A stretch of DNA of 25,247 nucleotides from Symsagittifera roscoffensis (Eukaryota; Xenacoelomorpha; Acoela; Convolutidae), in assembly GCF_963678635.1 (NCBI RefSeq), contig NC_087063.1, positions 25,490,701-25,515,947 of the forward strand, in the 5' to 3' direction. Both the position numbers and the translations under genes were made by a program. The notes under the pieces were generated by a model. It ran no database searches. It was not told the origin of the DNA and saw only the letters and a program-made list of their open reading frames with translations. Positions 22,421 through 25,247 of this stretch are shown here, one piece after another. Numbering within the stretch: position 1 is the stretch's first letter; each line of letters begins with the position of its first letter.

Positions 22421-25247
22421 GACATTTTGGAACATGTTTAAAGATTTGTCTATGGAATCCAGGAGACGCAGACACAATGTTGTTCGCCTATCCAGTGCAC
22501 AATTTGGCCTCGTAATGACATTGTGGTGTTTTATTGAACATAATACTTCATGCTCAGAATTTGTTTCGTGAGTTTATCACAACAAGTAATCTTTTGCTGA
22601 TTGTGCCAAATTGAAGCTTGCTGCTTAAGCCTGAATAAATTTTTCAGTTTTAAAACAGAACTTGTTTTGTCATGAATGGCGCCAAGTATGCAAGGAGCAT
22701 GACTTGATAATGCTTAATCCATTGTGCAGTACTATCGCTTTTCCTGAATCCAGAGTTTGACACATTTTTTAAAACTTGCCGCATTGAAGCAGAAAGCACG
22801 AGAAAACAAAGCTAATTCCTGTTACGGACAGTAATCATGAGCGGCGTTTGATTTATTAGCTTACAAATACCAGTCTTTCAAATTATAACTACCATTTTTG
22901 CATCGTTTCACACAGATTTTTTTGCAAAGTCGCATTTGTCGCTGCTTTAAATCATACAAACAATTCCTGTTTTTTTTTTGTTTTTAGAAAATGGAATTGG
23001 CCTCGATTTAATTGCAATTACATGACATCTTAATAAGGTCTGTGCTTCTCCAAGGTAAGAAATTATCATGTGATTGAAAGACTATTTCGTCTCCCTTTGG
23101 GGCCCTGAGACATGCTTTTATTGATTCAGCGGACGCGATCTGAAGTCACAAAGGCCTAATGGACTTGATTTGTGATAAATGGAAAAGTATTTCTCCCGTT
23201 ATATCTGTTTTGACTGGGAGATTGTCTGTCAGTAGACCTGACTTTTTTCTTTATTGTCACAATTGGCAGACAGTTATATGAACAGAATGGTAAATAAACG
23301 CAAAAGCTAATGAAAAGCATAAAAAATGCAGTCCCTTTTTGCGTTTGCCGCAAATTTATCATTAAAATTATAAGTTTCTACAAGTAAAGTTTTTAAACAA
23401 GTTATTGAACATTAAACTGATTCTTCAAAAAGCACTTTGTTTAGCTGATGAAATTTATAAAAATAGTTCAGAACATAACTGATTGTTCTTAACCTGGTTT
23501 TCCATGATAAGCAGCCCAGGTTTCAGGTTTTTACAAGCCTCTCTTTTAAATTAGGTCCCTAAGGCCACCATTAGCTGGACTAATGAGCCCTCAAAATGAC
23601 CCTTGCTGCCAAGATATCGATCGTAATTGTAATACTTGGCATCTGAGCTCAAATTATTATAAGCATATGTCCACGCCAGATCTAACGTTGATTAAAAGTG
23701 CCTTTTCAAAATAATAAAATTTGACATTGAACTGAAATTCAGCCCAGATTTTTTTCTCTATATCAAATCCAAGTCAATTTTTAGAAAAATATAAAAGTTA
23801 AGGGAGTTTTTATTAAATATCCCAAATCCATCCTGTGCAAAAAACAGAAATTCGTTTCTTTGTAAGGTAGAAATTTCAAATCTTCTTGATTGTTGAATTA
23901 TTCTTTTATAAGGAGGAAAGTTCTTCACGAGGTGGGGTCATAGAGGTTCACAAGATCTAAACCCTTTCTGTCTTGATTTCTCTGTATACAGACTTCTACT
24001 AGAAACATACCTCTTTGTCTGCCTGATTGTCTCACGAATGAGGTCAAGGTCAAAATCTGCTTCTTGACAGCCCGAATCGTGAGTGTTTTCTTGCTTTTTT
24101 AACTATCAAATTGAATATAAATTAATTTGAACCCTTTAAAATTAATCTTTCAGTAGAGTTGTCCCTTCCCTAATTGAATGAATATAAATGAAACATTTTG
24201 GACCCATTTCATTATTGAAACAAATTTTACACCATATTGAAGATCTTGGTAAGTAAAAAATTACATTTCACGTTTTTGCAATTAAACCACTTGAGAAATC
24301 TCTTTTGGACAAATCGGAGCGTCCATGAACATGAGCACTAAATAAATTAGGCAAATTAAGGATCGTTAATTAAAAATGTTGGTATTAACTTTTCCTTGAA
24401 AGTACGACGAAGAAAAACATGTTTTGTTTCATTGAAATTGTTTCTAGTTTTTGCCCCGGAGTTTTAACATTAAGAAGCTTTGGATTTTGAAGGAGACTAG
24501 TAGCCTCAAATGTGCAATTGAGCGCCCAATTTAAATAGATAATAAAAAATATATGAATAGTCGTTAAAGTTTTGTTGCAGGCAGTCTTCAGAAATGTTTG
24601 GAAATACTATCAATAAAAAACGCAAATTGAGGCGTCATGGGGGCAATTGGACTTCTAGTTGCATTTTTTGTCTGAAGATTTTTATATTATTTTTATGAAG
24701 TTTTGATTCTCTTATGAATACGCTTCAATATTCACCACATATTATGTTATAAATTTCTCGCCGAAAACAGATTGCCAACAATAATTATTTAGAAACTTTT
24801 TTCCTAAAAAAATTTCTGGCAAAACTGGGGACGGCATAATTTCTTCTTTGTTTCAACATGTTCGTGTTAAAAAGACAGTTAAAAATACGGCAGTTAAAAA
24901 GACCATTAAAAACAGCAAATATTTTTGTCGAATTCATAAAGGTCGTCTCTACGACCTGAGGCGCTGTTTTTACTGCTTCAATTGGCTTTTATTGCCGTCT
25001 CGGTGCCTTCAAATTGGTGGCTTCGAATGCTTTGTTTTAGAATTCTTAGTTTGATTATAATATCCTTTTTGTAATATTTGGGCTTTTTGTAGCTAAGTCA
25101 ATCTCCTCCCCCTATTCAAGAAAACAGACTATTTGAACAACAGAAGTAAAAAAAAACAAGGATAGCCAGTTACTGTGCAAGTAGCACAGAATGTTCCGAC
25201 AACAGTCTTAAAAAATACAAAGAAAAAAAATTTCAAAATGGTGTCGT
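22421..25247. other. Right host flank, distal part, no gene recognised
   Basis: About 2.8 kb of AT-rich DNA with stops in all frames. Short open frames (for example 23156-23362 and 24848-25054) are no longer than chance allows and show no domain. I see no tRNA, rRNA, transposase or further LTR. Confidence 0.5.

Overview
The window looks like animal (invertebrate) nuclear DNA. It is AT-rich and has no bacterial gene layout. One very large LTR retrotransposon, inserted on the minus strand, occupies 1556-20394 (about 18.8 kb). Its two LTRs (412 and 409 bp, both TG...CA) differ at about 6 sites plus one 3-bp indel, and the element is flanked by a 4-bp target duplication, CATC. The gene order protease, reverse transcriptase, RNase H, integrase, together with a GPY/F-type tail on the integrase, places it in the Ty3/gypsy (Metaviridae) group. 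I cannot name the host from the sequence.

Read 5' to 3' on the minus strand, the layout is as follows. The 5' LTR (20394-19986) is followed by a tRNA-type primer binding site (19983-19966) and a 1.25-kb leader with degenerate repeats. Next come a 140-aa very basic ORF (18735-18313) and a 248-aa ORF (18294-17548) that overlaps gag. Gag (from about 17611) has a capsid-like domain and one CCHC knuckle. An Arg/Ser/Asn/Tyr-rich region in another frame leads into protease, RT, RNase H and integrase (ending at 10206). After a 0.54-kb gap comes a chain of head-to-tail ORFs: small hydrophobic proteins (9512-9282 and 9285-9097), a Ser/Thr/Pro-rich reading frame that is broken (9131-7957), an 872-aa Env-like glycoprotein (7969-5351), a 223-aa Ser/Pro/Thr-rich ORF (5354-4683) and a roughly 356-aa ORF of unknown function (4639-3563). 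A 1.6-kb 3' region then leads into the 3' LTR (1967-1556).

Several neighbouring ORFs in the 3' half overlap by a few bases, twice as ATGA. The last ORF sits between good splice-acceptor and splice-donor sequences. The whole arrangement resembles a complex retrovirus with accessory genes before gag and on both sides of env. None of the accessory ORFs is recognised by family. This copy is defective: gag-pol and the Ser/Thr/Pro-rich ORF carry stops, frameshifts and a deletion, while most of Gag, the integrase, Env and the two ORFs after Env are still open. LTR divergence of about 1.5% points to a fairly recent insertion.

The flanks (1-1555 and 20395-25247) hold no gene I can support. The right flank carries repeat arrays: two oppositely oriented clusters built on TGCGGATTCC, and between them an array of GATCCCAAATACTGA-like units that includes a perfect 14-bp inverted repeat.
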